From: Opisthorchis felineus
Lineage: Eukaryota > Platyhelminthes > Trematoda > Opisthorchiida > Opisthorchiidae
Direction of reading: 5' to 3'
NCBI GenBank assembly: GCA_004794785.1
Contig: SJOL01007017.1
Coordinates: 98,599-162,598, forward strand
DNA length: 64,000 nucleotides
Shown: positions 62,738 through 64,000 of the stretch, piece by piece
Layout: every line of letters starts with the position of its first letter
How positions within the stretch are numbered: the stretch's first letter is position 1
Notes under the pieces: generated by a model
The model's input: the letters and a program-made list of their open reading frames with translations, nothing else
Databases searched by the model: none
What the model was told of the DNA's origin: nothing
Program-made: the position numbers and the translations under genes

Positions 62738-63154
62738 GTAAGTATCAAGTCACACACTGTATACCTTTACGCAAAAAACTATATTTCGCAATACAAAACT
62801 GCCAAAATTACAAAATATGATGTAGCACCCTGATCATCTGTATTTGAACCGTTCTCAGCTAAAGTGGACTCATCTGATTTTCGCGCTGGTACAAATCGCA
62901 TTGGCTTTATTGAACATAGCATGGTCACCCACCATAAAACCAACAAACGTCCTCTAACGGGTACTTATGTAAAGCCAATCTAAACCCACGCTTTTGGTTA
63001 GACAACAAAAGCTCCATTCTGTTATATTGTTGCCTCGTTCTTCCAGAGTGATACCACTAGCTGATAGTGCCGTATTAACAGGCGGGACTTATCACTTTCT
63101 GGAAAAACTAGTAGGTTAAATGAGTTCTTGTATTTGAGAAGAGCTTTTCTCGCA

Positions 63155-63417
63155 TATCAGTGATGCTTTGCGAACTGGTCTTGTACACTCGGTCACGCAG
63201 TGTTATCGGTTGTGAACCCTTAATTATCTTTACTAGTCACTGTTTTAGAGAAATAAGGCTTTTCAGCAGGGAACTTAAAAGTTTCACTTATGCATCGCAT
63301 TTCGAGTATACCACAGGAAAGTATTCGAACGGACTTAGTTTGTGCTTTTTTGTTCAACAGCCAAAATGTTTAATATATACTAAAGTTGAGATCGCTTGCA
63401 CGTTTTCCACTCTCTAG
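63155..63417 (+). CDS. possible terminal exon, unknown protein
   Basis: After 'gcttttctcgcatatcag' the frame that continues the phase left by 62737 reads VMLCELVLYTRSRSVIGCEP, LIIFTSHCFREIRLFSRELK, SFTYASHFEYTTGKYSNG and stops at TAG 63415-63417. It would be the C-terminus if the gene ends here. No standard polyadenylation signal is evident shortly after. Weak support. Confidence 0.25.
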
Positions 63418-64000
63418 AACCTGAATTGCTAAACGGAGTTGGTAAGATAATCCGCAGCCTGAAATAGAGAAACCAAACGTTTTCATTTTTTTTATTGTAA
63501 AATGCATGAGTTCCTTAAGGATGTATAGCAGAGAAAATTAAGGCTAAAATAGAAGAAATAAGAACTGCGCAGGGCGATATGGTACCACCAAAAACTCCTA
63601 TATTGTAGTTTTATTTTGACATATCTCTTGTTAGTTTTCGTAGAACAAAAATTTAGATGCTGCAAATAATGCGCATGCAAAGGCAGTTTGCACTTTCCCA
63701 GTAGACGTATAGGCACACCTTTAAGGGGCAGATTATTGCATTTGAAAGTCCCGCAGGACATATAGCTGCAGTACAAACAGATCCTTGGTTTGATTACCCA
63801 CTATCTTAATTCAGGAGGTAGGTATTCCATGGGTTTGAAAGGTTAGTATTGATGTTTTAGCTAACTGATTAGACAGTTTAGTATCTCTTTATGCGGGAAT
63901 GGTTCCATGTCCATTCTGTGTACACGGTTTTCTCGAACATTACATTAAACAAGCTTTTCTTTATTGGGTAAAAAGTATAAGAAAATACAACTGCCTGGCC
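63418..64000. other. right edge, nothing recognised
   Basis: AT-rich sequence without a supported gene. A 94-codon minus-strand frame (63492-63776) has no domain and poor composition. Confidence 0.4.

Overview
The window is nuclear DNA of a eukaryote with spliced genes and many degraded transposable elements. The most likely source is a parasitic flatworm, either a cestode or a trematode. This is an inference from three things: the non-LTR retrotransposon families, a tRNA-derived SINE with a 'GATAGCTCAGTGG' type head, and BEL/Pao elements. No species call is made, and nothing looks prokaryotic.

One gene is identified with high confidence. It is the p60 catalytic subunit of katanin, a microtubule-severing AAA ATPase, on the minus strand. 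Four coding exons (12989-12825, 12273-11856, 2379-2126 and 115-1) have GT-AG junctions and matching phases. They give 317 codons that run from the MIT domain through the linker to the Walker A motif. The rest of the AAA domain lies beyond the left edge. Intron 2 is about 9.5 kb and holds three SINE copies and a nearly full-span but broken non-LTR element, all antisense to katanin.

13-18 kb: upstream region of katanin, a short telomere-like tract, a minus-strand SINE, an unassigned 149-codon frame, and a second, minus-strand copy of the same non-LTR family. 18-26 kb: pyrimidine-rich and full of decay, with a plus-strand jockey/CR1-like element, a 97-bp tandem repeat (three units), a minus-strand jockey/CR1-like C-terminus, and two stacked ATT-rich 3' tails. 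A solo BEL/Pao-type LTR follows at 26.0-26.4 kb.

26-46 kb: mostly unannotatable single-copy-like DNA with scattered candidate exons on both strands. Each has reasonable splice sites, but none belongs to a family I recognise. It also holds a long, twice-interrupted frame (37.9-38.7 kb) and two more tRNA-like elements. 46-56 kb: a third copy of the first non-LTR family (minus), an inverted LTR fragment, a broken acidic coding frame, a BEL/Pao integrase remnant with polypurine tract and 3' LTR (plus), and directly against that LTR a fourth non-LTR copy (minus). 56-64 kb: AT-richer DNA with a chain of phase-compatible candidate exons on the plus strand (58.1-62.7 kb, possibly to 63.4 kb) and a remnant resembling a GIY-YIG endonuclease frame.

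I found no rRNA, functional tRNA or CRISPR. The best leads for something undescribed are the unassigned exon chains at 58-63 kb and 40-44 kb and the broken acidic frame at 52 kb. The katanin and retroelement assignments are the firmest.
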